A DNA stretch of 36,245 nucleotides, from NCBI GenBank assembly GCA_021785255.1, contig JAJYGA010000165.1:1132-37376 (forward strand), written 5' to 3'. The notes below the pieces were generated by a model, which saw only the letters and a list, made by a program, of their open reading frames with translations, was not told where the DNA came from and searched no databases. Made by a program: the position numbers and the translations under genes. The DNA comes from Actinomycetes bacterium. GTDB taxonomy: Bacteria > Actinomycetota > Acidimicrobiia > Acidimicrobiales > Acidimicrobiaceae. The first letter of the stretch is position 1; every line of letters starts with the position of its first letter. This document shows, in pieces, positions 16,042 through 24,012 of the stretch.

Positions 16042-17973
16042 ATGGCGATTGATATGTCGCAGTCAACTGGCGTTGGCCAGTCTGGCGGAGCCGGCGGATC
16101 AACCGCAGTCAAGTGGTTTGCCCGTGGGAACATAGTCTCAGCGACTGTTCTTGGGGCTGGTGGTTGGTTCTTCGGTCACTGGTGGGGGAATGTCATTGCT
16201 GGACAGTACACCTCAGTGCAAAACAGCGGAACGAACGATGTCTCTTGGCTGCTTGGTGCAATATTCGCGACGGTGGCATGGTTTATTGGCCTTGGTGCTT
16301 TAAACCATCCGATCGCGAAGCTGTGGGGCGGCGAGGCTCCATTGCCCGAAAAGAAGGAGAAGTATTCGATTTGGGAGTACTTCTCTTACTCAACTGACCA
16401 CAAGGTAGTGGGTATCCAATACCTCTTTGCAATGTTGATGTACTTCTTTGTTGCTGGTCTCTTGGCGCTTGGGATCCGTACTGAACTGTTGTCACCGACC
16501 TATCACATCTGGGGTCCTGACACCTATATTGAAATTGTAGGTGAACATGGCACCATGATGATGATGATGATGACATCGGTCATAATGGGTCCATTTGGAA
16601 ACTTTCTTGTTCCTTTGATGATCGGATCTAAGAAGATGGCGTTTCCTCGACTAGAGGCGGTGTCTTTTTGGTTCACTGTTCCGGCGTTCTTCTTTTTGCT
16701 TTCCGCTCTGTGGCAGGGTGGATTTCAATCTGGATGGACGGGCTATGCACCTCTATCGATACAAGGGGGAGTAGGGCAAGACGCCTATCTCTTTAGCTTT
16801 GCGCTGATGGCGATGTCTATGTTGGCGGCTTCAACGAACATGGTGGCAACCATCATTAACTATCGAGCACCTGGTATGAGATGGAGTCGACTCTCCGTAT
16901 TGGCCTGGGGTATGATTACCACAGCGTTCACGATGATCTTGTCTGTTCCTGTTCTTATTGACGGACTATATGTCATGGGTATGGATCGTGCAGTGCAGAC
17001 ATCGATGCTGTATGGCCAGCACGGTGGTTCTCCATTTCTTTGGGAAAACCTCTTTTGGTTCTTCGGTCATCCTGAGGTGTATCTGTTGGCCCTTCCTGGC
17101 TTTGCGATGACGACTGAGATTCTTCCAGTCTTTGCTCGCAAGCCTATATTTGCCTTCAAAACTTCGGTTGCAGGAATGATTGGTGTGGCGACACTGAGCT
17201 TCTTCGTTTGGCAACACCACCTGTTCAACTCGGGTATGAACCCAGATATGAGACCGCTGTTCATGTTGTCAACGGAGTTGATCTCTATTCCAACCGGTTT
17301 CTTGTACTTAGTGGGTATGGGTACGGTTTGGAGAGGAAGACTTAGATTCAATGTGCCTATGTTGTTCATGCTGTCCGTGTTCTTCAACTTCTTATGGGGA
17401 GGAATTACCGGAGTTTATAACTCTGATGTTCCTGTAGATGCTTTGATTCACGGAAGCTTCTTTGTTATGGCTCACTTCCACTTTACGATTATGGGTCAGT
17501 TGATGTTTGCCGTGTTTGGCGCCATCTACTACTACACTCCTTTGTTCTTTGGAATTAAGCTGTCTGAGAAACTGGGTAAAATTCACTTCTGGACGATGTT
17601 CATCTTCTTCAACTCGACCTTCCTGCCACTGTTTATAGTGGGATGGTTAGGTCAACCCAGAAGAGTGTTTGAGTACGCTGCCAGATTGCAAACTTTAAAC
17701 CAGTGGGTTTCGATATCTGCATATGGTTTAGGTCTATCACTTGCTTTCTTTGTGGTTACATTCGTCTGGCAGTTGGTGGTATCGAGGCCGAAGTCCGAGC
17801 AAAATCCTTGGGACTCACGTGGTCTTGAGTGGCTTGTCGGCATTCCGGTTCCCAAGGACAACTTCGAGCAGATCCCAGTTGTTCTTTCATCACCATATGA
17901 GTATGGCAACCCTAATGCTGGCCCGATGGCGGATCTTGCGCCATCCATTAGTTCAGTTGGGAGTGATGCATAG
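16042..17973 (+). CDS. coxA: Cytochrome c oxidase subunit I, divergent
   Basis: The catalytic haem-copper subunit, 643 residues. Ligands are intact: His169 (GEHGTMM, low-spin haem), His343 with cross-linkable Tyr347 (HPEVY, CuB), His392/His393 (CuB), His478 (high-spin haem) and His480 (low-spin haem). Glu345 matches the D-channel glutamate at its inner end. But the usual channel entry residues differ: in GNFLVPLMIGSKKMAFPRLEA the Asp of APD is Lys198 and the Asn of RLNN is Glu205, and the K-channel Lys after PTG is Leu421 (PTGFLYL). An N-terminal extension of about 65 residues adds two hydrophobic segments before the first canonical helix. The ATG at 16042 follows GGGAGG (16027-16032); a GTG at 16021 is less likely. 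coxC overlaps by one base. Confidence 0.95.
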   Translation: MAIDMSQSTGVGQSGGAGGSTAVKWFARGNIVSATVLGAGGWFFGHWWGNVIAGQYTSVQNSGTNDVSWLLGAIFATVAWFIGLGALNHPIAKLWGGEAPLPEKKEKYSIWEYFSYSTDHKVVGIQYLFAMLMYFFVAGLLALGIRTELLSPTYHIWGPDTYIEIVGEHGTMMMMMMTSVIMGPFGNFLVPLMIGSKKMAFPRLEAVSFWFTVPAFFFLLSALWQGGFQSGWTGYAPLSIQGGVGQDAYLFSFALMAMSMLAASTNMVATIINYRAPGMRWSRLSVLAWGMITTAFTMILSVPVLIDGLYVMGMDRAVQTSMLYGQHGGSPFLWENLFWFFGHPEVYLLALPGFAMTTEILPVFARKPIFAFKTSVAGMIGVATLSFFVWQHHLFNSGMNPDMRPLFMLSTELISIPTGFLYLVGMGTVWRGRLRFNVPMLFMLSVFFNFLWGGITGVYNSDVPVDALIHGSFFVMAHFHFTIMGQLMFAVFGAIYYYTPLFFGIKLSEKLGKIHFWTMFIFFNSTFLPLFIVGWLGQPRRVFEYAARLQTLNQWVSISAYGLGLSLAFFVVTFVWQLVVSRPKSEQNPWDSRGLEWLVGIPVPKDNFEQIPVVLSSPYEYGNPNAGPMADLAPSISSVGSDA

Positions 17974-18623
17974 TGGCGTCCAATGTTGATGAGAGACCAG
18001 TTATTGATGAGGAGGCGTACTACCATGATGCATCGTTGGGTGCAACTTGGACTGCGTCGAGAACGGCTGTTGCTATGGTGGCGACACTATACGGTGGTCT
18101 GGCGTTCGCCTTCTTTTACCTGCGTTCATTGAACTCGAACGGTCAGTGGAATCCCAATCACATCACCGCTTCGACGATTATCGGAACCACAATTACGCTT
18201 CTCATAGTGGTTGCGTCGTTGGTGAACTATTTTGGGGTCCGAAGACTGCGAAGAGGTCTAGTCCTGGACTGGCAAGTTGCTGGGACGTTTGCAGCGGCAT
18301 TTGTCCTAATCGCCGGAGGGATGCAGATTTGGGAGTTGACGAGACTCCCATTCCAGCCTTCCTCGTTTGGGTACGCCAGCGTATTTATCGCCTTCGCGCC
18401 AGTTAACGCTTTTGCGATTCTGCTGACGGGATATTGGTTAGAGACCGCAGTGATGAAGTCTGTTCGAATCAAGAGACAGGCGATTGCTGACGGAGGTCTT
18501 GGACTTTCAAGTCTTCCGATAGCAGAGCAGTTCCGAGCCAATTTGGATGGAATGTCATTCTTTCTCAATGGCTTTGCTTTCATTACCGTTGTCTTTTACA
18601 TTATCTTTTATGTGATTGCATAG
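17973..18623 (+). CDS. coxC: Cytochrome c oxidase subunit III, divergent
   Basis: A 216-residue polytopic membrane protein with about five hydrophobic segments, at the position where subunit III follows subunit I. It is assigned from place, length and topology; the family's Glu in the second conserved helix and the usual HxVH motif cannot be located with confidence, so it is a distant member. Residues such as FFYLRSLN after the first helix and GVRRLRRGLVLDWQV near the middle fit the short five-helix forms. GTG at 17973 overlaps the coxA stop codon. Subunit III normally stabilises subunit I and influences proton uptake in the D pathway. A strong hairpin follows the stop codon. Confidence 0.75.
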   Translation: MASNVDERPVIDEEAYYHDASLGATWTASRTAVAMVATLYGGLAFAFFYLRSLNSNGQWNPNHITASTIIGTTITLLIVVASLVNYFGVRRLRRGLVLDWQVAGTFAAAFVLIAGGMQIWELTRLPFQPSSFGYASVFIAFAPVNAFAILLTGYWLETAVMKSVRIKRQAIADGGLGLSSLPIAEQFRANLDGMSFFLNGFAFITVVFYIIFYVIA

Positions 18624-18629
18624 TTTGGA

Positions 18630-18677
18630 GATCTTGCTGGGGATGTGGCATTGTGACTGCGTTCCCGGCAGGTCTTT
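18630..18677 (+). terminator. Attenuator-like hairpin between coxC and the 42-residue gene
   Basis: GATCT (18630-18634) and GCTGGGGA (18636-18643) pair with TTCCCGGC (18662-18669) and AGGTC (18670-18674), leaving one bulged T at 18635. That is 13 pairs (some G-T) around an 18-base loop, followed by TTTGTT. With the weak T-tract it probably terminates only in part, or protects the upstream mRNA end. Confidence 0.6.
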
Positions 18678-18717
18678 GTTCGAAATTGTTTAGACGCTGA
18701 TAGGAGGTGCAGATAAC

Positions 18718-18846
18718 GTGTTTGGCATTATTGGAGAGAACACTCAAGCTGGTGCTGATTTGACTTATATTATTCCGATCGGTATTTTTGTCGCGGCACT
18801 AATCTATGGTTTTTTTGTCAGGAAACGTCCTACCAACAAGGTTTGA
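18718..18846 (+). CDS. 42-residue single-helix protein, probable small oxidase subunit
   Basis: A short gene starting at GTG 18718 with an excellent ribosome-binding site, AGGAGGTG at 18702-18709, and ending at TGA 18844-18846. The product has 12 polar N-terminal residues (MFGIIGENTQAG), one membrane helix (about residues 15-34) and a basic tail ending RKRPTNKV, so the tail should stay in the cytoplasm. Small single-helix subunits of this layout accompany many haem-copper oxidases (for example CcoQ-type or subunit IV-like proteins). The sequence itself does not match one I can name. Its place directly after coxC and before the operon terminator supports the role. Confidence 0.7.
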   Translation: MFGIIGENTQAGADLTYIIPIGIFVAALIYGFFVRKRPTNKV

Positions 18847-18863
18847 TGAGCCAAGTGTAACGT

Positions 18864-18904
18864 GGGGTGGAGAGCTGTCAATGGCGGCTTTCCACCCTAT
18901 TTTG
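18864..18904 (+). terminator. Intrinsic terminator of the oxidase operon
   Basis: GGGTGGAGAGC (18865-18875) pairs with GGCTTTCCACCC (18887-18897 plus one flanking base; one G-T pair) around an 11-base loop. A short TATTTT run follows. It lies 18 bases after the stop codon of the 42-residue gene and should close the ctaB-to-cox transcript. Confidence 0.75.
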
Positions 18905-19534
18905 CTTTGGTACCAACTAAACAGCTGAAAGACGATAGTTGTTCTGCCTCGTAATGCGTCTGTGAGGGAATTCGGAGAGGTATCTTTGTTGTTTAGTAAA
19001 CATATACCGCCTTACATCCATGATCATGTGTTGGCAGATATGTCGAGCTATTAGCGCCTCGTGTCTGGAGCCAACGCGCTGGTTGCTCTTGGTCTTTATT
19101 TTTCAAGCAAGCAAACTCTGCTTTGACGTTCTACGGTTATGTTGTTGTGTTTTAGTGATGCAAGATATTAATTTGGTCCAAAAATGCCAGCGTAACTTCC
19201 CAAGCTATTGAGCCTCGCATTAGCGATGACGTAGTTATCAGGTTGTAGAACCATGCCGTCTGTGATTAACGTCTCTAAGTCCCAGTTTCAGTAGTTAACT
19301 CGAATTGGAGATGATCTATTCCCAAAGGCTACTGCACCTCTTTGCGCTCAACTGGTTAGGTTTCGTAGGGCTACGCGAGGTTGCCCATCTATGCTTGGCG
19401 GTTCGGTGACGTTGTTTCACAGGACTCGTTACCTTGATTCTTCCTAAACAGAAAGCCGTGAAACTGCCACCTATGGACATACTGCATAGCGCTGTCGTAT
19501 CTTCAGAGGTGATAACTTGGGCTCAATGACCTCC
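18905..19534. other. Intergenic stretch of about 630 bases with no supported gene
   Basis: All frames are broken often or give products without recognisable features; a 63-codon open frame from 19020 has no ribosome-binding site and an unnatural composition, so it is not called. A small palindrome is visible: TGTTT/AAACA around AGT at 18990-19002, framed by GGTAT (18979) and ATACC (19004). No tRNA-like arm, IS end or CRISPR repeat was seen. The stretch separates the oxidase operon from the convergent LCP gene and is the largest empty region in the window. Confidence 0.6.
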
Positions 19535-21067
19535 TCACTTAGCGGGACATGCCCGAGGATCCCATGGCTGTAGTGGTTGATTGTATTGAGTTGCGGGAAG
19601 TGATACTGGTGCAGTTACTGCCGTAGTGTTCGGCTGAGCCGCTTTAGCGGTAGTCGTCGATGGAGCCGCCGTTGTTGATGCGGAGGTTGTTGCTGTAGAG
19701 GACGGCGTGTTTGGTGGAGATGCGACGACTAGTCCGGTTCCCGTGATGAGTTCGAGAGGCGTTCCAGTCGCAGTGTGGAGGACTTGCCCCATAACGACGG
19801 CGCCCGAGAGTGAGTTTAAAAGTACCTCGGCCTGTTTTTGATGTCCAGGAGTGTAGCGAATAATGGTCTCCGCAGGAGTAGATCGCACTTTAGCGTTGCC
19901 TATCTTGGCTATCTTGTACCCTAACGCTTGGAGTGATTGAGAGACATGAGTCGCTTGATTGTACAGTCCGCTCCCGTTCATCACAGATAGCGTTATCTGT
20001 GATGTGGGAATCTTTGGAACGGTAAGTCCTAGATATTTGTCGATTACTTGTTGATCTTGAGGCTGCGCTGGGAATACGACATCACCGTAGTTGGCGTTGT
20101 TGTACACGAAGTTGTTTTCAAGGGCTATAGGCAAAGTGACGGTCGGAACCTTGGACAGGCTCACATGTCGGAACTGTTGGGCTATAGATATCATGTCGCT
20201 GAGGGTGAAACCCGAATCGACAGTTAGGTATTTGGTTACTCCACCGATGAGGGAGTTCAGTTCTAGAGGATTGGATAGGCCTTGTGCTTGAACTTGAGCA
20301 GCGAGAACCTTGAGGAACTCATGGTCTCGACGTATTCGGCTCAGATCCCCAAGTGGATCTTCTGTCCAGACTCCGTTATGGTAGTAGTAGAGATGCCGAG
20401 CGCGTACCAGTTCAAGAGCCTGGAACCCATTTAGAAGTTTGCATCCTGGCGTCTTGACGTTGAGTCCGGAGTAAGCGTCCTTTACTGGCATAGGGAAGTA
20501 CATCTTCACGCCACCCAAAGCGTTAACGACGTTTTGGAAAGAGTCGAAGTTCAGTTCGACGTAACGCTGGATCGGAATGCCCAGATCGTTTTCTATGGTC
20601 TTTACCAGCTGCTCGGGCGACACGTTCAACGCGTCGTCAACACGGTTCGCGTTGGTCGAGTTGGGAATCGGCACGAACAGGTCTCGAGGAATCGAGACCA
20701 GCGATACGGTAGAGTTGGCAGGATTAAAGTGTGCAATCATAGTTACATCACTTCTTCCGCCACCAACTTGAGCAGCAGATCCAAAATACTTAGCTTGTGC
20801 GGGATTCAACCCTTTGCGTGTGTTGTCGCCCACTAAGAGAATGTTGAAAGGTTGAGAAGCCGATGTCTGTGCGAGGCTCGATACCCCTACCTTATTGATC
20901 TGATTAAATCGAAACATGGCATAGAAGTAGAAGGAACCGCCAATTAGAACGAGAACCAAGACTATCAGAAGTCCGGTACGACGAAGTCTCTTTGCCCGAC
21001 TCTTTCTAGCCTTTTTGGAGTGAGTTGGCCTTGTACTTGTGGGTTGGCCTGGTTCTTGATAGGTCAT
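19535..21067 (-). CDS. LytR-CpsA-Psr (LCP) family cell-wall ligase with LytR_C domain
   Basis: A 510-residue membrane-anchored enzyme. A basic cytoplasmic tail (1-30) and one helix (about 31-50) precede the LCP domain (about 73-260), where FNILLVGDNTR, GGGRSDVTMIAHFNP, VSLVSIPRDLFVPIP, NRVDDAL and RIRRDHEF carry the acidic and arginine residues that bind the pyrophosphate of a polyprenyl-linked glycan. A LytR_C domain follows (about 355-440: ITLSVMNGSGLYNQA, LGYKIAKIGNAK). The end (450-510) is a Ser/Thr/Ala/Pro-rich tail. Such proteins attach secondary wall polymers to peptidoglycan; in mycobacteria they link arabinogalactan. The ATG at 21067 faces away from pyrR, sharing an intergenic region of 113 bases. 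Confidence 0.93.
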   Translation of the reverse strand: MTYQEPGQPTSTRPTHSKKARKSRAKRLRRTGLLIVLVLVLIGGSFYFYAMFRFNQINKVGVSSLAQTSASQPFNILLVGDNTRKGLNPAQAKYFGSAAQVGGGRSDVTMIAHFNPANSTVSLVSIPRDLFVPIPNSTNANRVDDALNVSPEQLVKTIENDLGIPIQRYVELNFDSFQNVVNALGGVKMYFPMPVKDAYSGLNVKTPGCKLLNGFQALELVRARHLYYYHNGVWTEDPLGDLSRIRRDHEFLKVLAAQVQAQGLSNPLELNSLIGGVTKYLTVDSGFTLSDMISIAQQFRHVSLSKVPTVTLPIALENNFVYNNANYGDVVFPAQPQDQQVIDKYLGLTVPKIPTSQITLSVMNGSGLYNQATHVSQSLQALGYKIAKIGNAKVRSTPAETIIRYTPGHQKQAEVLLNSLSGAVVMGQVLHTATGTPLELITGTGLVVASPPNTPSSTATTSASTTAAPSTTTAKAAQPNTTAVTAPVSLPATQYNQPLQPWDPRACPAK

Positions 21068-21089
21068 CTTTACTTGTTTATTTCCTTTC

Positions 21090-21116
21090 AGTAGCCTGAA
21101 GTCGTATCAAGCTACT
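21090..21116. promoter_or_regulatory. Dyad symmetry in the LCP-pyrR divergent region
   Basis: AGTAGCCTGA (21090-21099) and TCAAGCTACT (21107-21116) are reverse complements at nine of ten positions, separated by seven bases. The 27-base span has the dimensions of an operator for a dimeric regulator. A possible -10 element TACTAT (21113-21118) for the pyr direction overlaps its right arm. The regulator is unknown. Confidence 0.45.
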
Positions 21117-21134
21117 ATGATGCTACCGGCACTT

Positions 21135-21165
21135 CCGTGAAGTGAGTCCAGAGAGGCTCATACGG
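21135..21165 (+). promoter_or_regulatory. PyrR-binding RNA hairpin in the pyr operon leader
   Basis: The RNA can fold with a lower stem CCGT (21135-21138)/ACGG (21162-21165), a purine-rich internal bulge GAAG on the 5' side, an upper stem TGAG (21143-21146)/CTCA (21157-21160), a bulged U, two C-G pairs and the loop AGAGA. The core AGTCCAGAGAGGCT equals the conserved PyrR-binding sequence known from Bacillus pyr attenuators, including the purine bulge. It ends only three bases before the AAGGAGG ribosome-binding site (21169-21175) of pyrR, and no terminator is seen here. Binding of UMP-loaded PyrR should therefore block translation, as proposed for mycobacteria, rather than cause termination. 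Confidence 0.9.
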
Positions 21166-21180
21166 TAAAAGGAGGTTAGC

Positions 21181-21747
21181 GTGAATTCGCGAACTATCAG
21201 GCCCAGTGAGGAACAGGTTCGTTTAGCTTCTACTAAGGCTTTGATTCTGGAAAGACCAGATATCAGACGCGCCATAAAGCGCATGGCGCATGAAGTGGTC
21301 GAGAGAAACAGAGGCACGAGCGACCTTGTGCTTGTAGGTATTGAAAAAGGTGGGACTTGGATTGCTCGAGAGCTAGCGTTTGAACTCAGCAAAATTGAAG
21401 ACGCTGAGACGAGTTTTTTCCCTCTAGACGTTGGTAACTTTAGAGATGATGTTCCAAGGACTCGATTTGAACGTGATTTTCGACCGTGGGAGATGGTCCA
21501 AGCAAGGACGATTCTGCTCTGTGACGACGTTTTGTATACAGGAAGGACTGTGCGTGCTGCACTTGACGCGCTGGCGCAGTTTGGCCGACCAGCCTCAGTC
21601 CAACTCGCTGTTCTTATCGACCGAGGACATCGTGAGTTTCCAATCAGAGCCGACTACGTAGGGAAAAACGTTCCGACCTCTCGAGAGGAGTTCGTTACGG
21701 TCTCTGAGGACCAAGTCGAGATTGAACGTAGGGAAGATATGCAATGA
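21181..21747 (+). CDS. pyrR: PyrR, pyrimidine operon RNA-binding regulator / uracil phosphoribosyltransferase
   Basis: A 188-residue phosphoribosyltransferase-fold protein that binds pyr mRNA when UMP is high and often also has uracil phosphoribosyltransferase activity. The PRPP loop is ILLCDDVLYTGRTVRAA; LVGIEKGGTWIARELA is the upstream nucleotide-binding segment and REFPIRADYVGKNVPTS the C-terminal PyrR signature. The GTG at 21181 is preceded by AAGGAGG and by the PyrR hairpin, so the protein probably controls its own operon. The gene ends in an ATGA overlap with pyrB. Confidence 0.96.
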   Translation: MNSRTIRPSEEQVRLASTKALILERPDIRRAIKRMAHEVVERNRGTSDLVLVGIEKGGTWIARELAFELSKIEDAETSFFPLDVGNFRDDVPRTRFERDFRPWEMVQARTILLCDDVLYTGRTVRAALDALAQFGRPASVQLAVLIDRGHREFPIRADYVGKNVPTSREEFVTVSEDQVEIERREDMQ

Positions 21748-22694
21748 ACGGAGACAATACCTCAAAAAGCAAAGTCATGGAGGATTTTTTGTCCATCTCT
21801 GGACTTACCAAGAAAGACCTCGTAGGTTTGGTTGACGAAGCAACGAACTATCAAAAGCGATTCCGAAAAGGAGAGCGTTGCTTTGACGAGTTGAGATCTC
21901 ACTCAGTAGTTTCGTTGTTCTATGAGAACTCAACAAGGACGCGAATGTCATTTGAAAGAGCGACAAAACTCCTAGGTGGCGAGTTTGCCTACTTTGATAT
22001 TGCCTCATCTTCTGTTGCCAAAGGTGAGTCCTTGCGAGACACGGCAATTGTGCTTGAGGCTCTGGGCTTCTCAGCTGTTGTTGTCAGACACTATAGCGAG
22101 GGAGTTCCACAGCAGGTGGCGAGGTGGCTGGAGATTCCCGTTTTAAATGCAGGGGATGGATGTCACGAACATCCGTCTCAGGCGGTGGGGGATCTCGTGA
22201 CTCTGGCAGAACGCTTTGGGTCTTTAGAGGCACTAAAGGGTATGAAGGTGGCCTTTGTTGGTGACGTGGCGCACTCAAGGGTCGCTCGTTCGGTTTCGCT
22301 GGCACTTTCGATGTTTGGTGCAACCTCTATTTTCGTTGGCCCGCCAGAGATGATACCGGCTGTTACGTCGGTTGAAATAGCTAGAAACCTCGACGAAGTG
22401 GTGGCCGACGTGGATATAGCCTACATGTTGCGCGTACAACAGGAACGCCTATTGGTGCGAGAGACCTTGGATGTATCAAGTTATATCAGGAGGTTTCAGT
22501 TAAATGACTTACGAGCCCGACGAATGAAGAAAGAAGCAGTCATAATGCACCCCGGGCCAATGAACGTTGGTGTTGAAGTAGATTCAACTGTTTCCAAAGC
22601 GATAGATCTCCTGGCTCCTGCACAGGTCAGAAATGGAGTATTTGCTCGAATGTCAATACTGTCAAGACTGTTAGGAGGAGCTCAAGGTGTCTGA
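21744..22694 (+). CDS. pyrB: Aspartate carbamoyltransferase catalytic chain
   Basis: Joins carbamoyl phosphate and L-aspartate to N-carbamoyl-aspartate. The carbamoyl-phosphate motif STRTRMSFE lies near residue 57, HPSQAVGDL supplies the second set of carbamoyl contacts, and IMHPGPMNVGVE the aspartate-side loop. At 316 residues it is a standard catalytic chain; no regulatory pyrI is nearby. The ATG at 21744 overlaps the pyrR stop in ATGA. An ATG at 21777 would also give a normal N-terminus, and the extra 11 residues are polar, so the exact start is uncertain. It overlaps pyrC by eight bases. Confidence 0.96.
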   Translation: MNGDNTSKSKVMEDFLSISGLTKKDLVGLVDEATNYQKRFRKGERCFDELRSHSVVSLFYENSTRTRMSFERATKLLGGEFAYFDIASSSVAKGESLRDTAIVLEALGFSAVVVRHYSEGVPQQVARWLEIPVLNAGDGCHEHPSQAVGDLVTLAERFGSLEALKGMKVAFVGDVAHSRVARSVSLALSMFGATSIFVGPPEMIPAVTSVEIARNLDEVVADVDIAYMLRVQQERLLVRETLDVSSYIRRFQLNDLRARRMKKEAVIMHPGPMNVGVEVDSTVSKAIDLLAPAQVRNGVFARMSILSRLLGGAQGV

Positions 22695-24012
22695 AACTTG
22701 GATTAGAGGTGGCAAAGTGCTCCTTGGCGAACGGTTCGAAAAAAGAGATCTTGTCGTTACCGACACCAGCGTGTACTCTCCTGATAAAGGAGCCGAACCT
22801 TCCAGTTCAGCTGATGTGATAGATGCAAGTGGACTCTATGTGGGACCCGCGTTTGTGGATCTTCATACCCATAGCAGAACTCCAGGGAAAGATGGTTCAG
22901 AGACTCCAGAGTCACTCGCACATGCGGCTGTGATGGGAGGTTACTGCAGTGTTGTTGCCATGGCAAACACGGATCCGCCTATAGACAACGTCACTGTCTG
23001 GGAGCAGACTAAAAAGAGGTTCGAACAGCTCCCAGTTGAAGTCATTCAAGCAGCTTCCGTTACATTGGGACGAAAAGGGGAGCGACTTGTGGATATGGTC
23101 TCACTGAAAGAGAATGGTGCCGTATTCTTCAGTGACGATGGAGATGTAATTTCAAGTGCTCGAGTAATGAAGCGGGCTCTTGAGTACTCCAAGGAACTGA
23201 ATGTGTTGGTAGCAGAACATGCACAAGACGCCGAACTTGCCTTTGGCGCCGTTATGAACGAAGGTGAGATCTCACATCTCCTTGGAGTTCAAGGAGTGGG
23301 AGAAGAGGCCGAAACAATAGTAGTTGCACGGGATCTGGAGTTGAATCGGGTAGTGGGTGGCAACTTACACCTCATGCATCTGAGTGCCGCAGGTTCTTTG
23401 GACTTGCTGAGATATGCGAGGTCCAAAGGTATCTCCTTCAGCAGCGAAGTGACTCCTCATCATCTATTGATCTCAGACGATGAGCTTGCTACCTTTGACA
23501 CCAACTACAAGGTGAACCCGCCTCTAAGGTCTACAAAGACGCGAAATCGTCTCAAAGAAGCTCTTCGTGAAGGACTCTTTGACGTAGTTGCGACTGATCA
23601 CGCGCCCCACGCCAAGCACTTAAAGGAGCAGTCGATCAAAGAGGCGCCTTTTGGAATAATAGGCTTGCAAAGCGCATTCACAGCTACCTTTACCGCGCTG
23701 ATGGAGGACATCGATCTAGATGGGGAAAAAGAGAGCTACAGAGAAAGAGCTCTGGCGTCAATATTTCAAATGATGGCGATTCACCCCAGGAAGATACTTT
23801 CCAGATTCACTAGCGCAGAGACTATTTCGAACTCTTATGTCGTTGTTGATCCAGGTCCTGAGACCTCTCAAAAGGAGTCAGACCTCGTATCGTTGTCCAA
23901 AAATAGTCCCTATATAGGTAGAAACCTCAGTGGGCAGGTGGCATCACTCATAATCAAAGGCAAAGTATTACTCAAAGATGGCGAACTATACAAAGAAGGT
24001 GGTTTCAGTTGA
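22687..24012 (+). CDS. pyrC: Dihydroorotase (type I)
   Basis: A zinc amidohydrolase that closes N-carbamoyl-aspartate to dihydroorotate. The 441-residue size is that of type I enzymes. Metal and catalytic motifs are DLHTHSRTPG (Asp58, His60, His62; the family more often has DxHvHLREPG), AMANTDPPID, EVTPHHLLIS and ATDHAPHAKH. The Arg of LREPG is kept as Arg64 in HSRTPG. The GTG at 22687 follows AGGAGG within the end of pyrB. Type I enzymes often work with aspartate carbamoyltransferase, and the overlapping genes suit that. It ends in overlap with carA. Confidence 0.95.
   Translation: MSETWIRGGKVLLGERFEKRDLVVTDTSVYSPDKGAEPSSSADVIDASGLYVGPAFVDLHTHSRTPGKDGSETPESLAHAAVMGGYCSVVAMANTDPPIDNVTVWEQTKKRFEQLPVEVIQAASVTLGRKGERLVDMVSLKENGAVFFSDDGDVISSARVMKRALEYSKELNVLVAEHAQDAELAFGAVMNEGEISHLLGVQGVGEEAETIVVARDLELNRVVGGNLHLMHLSAAGSLDLLRYARSKGISFSSEVTPHHLLISDDELATFDTNYKVNPPLRSTKTRNRLKEALREGLFDVVATDHAPHAKHLKEQSIKEAPFGIIGLQSAFTATFTALMEDIDLDGEKESYRERALASIFQMMAIHPRKILSRFTSAETISNSYVVVDPGPETSQKESDLVSLSKNSPYIGRNLSGQVASLIIKGKVLLKDGELYKEGGFS

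Noticed and set aside
19020-19211. A 63-codon open frame in the gap after the oxidase operon
   Set aside because: No ribosome-binding site, odd Cys- and Trp-rich composition, and no recognisable feature; consistent with chance.
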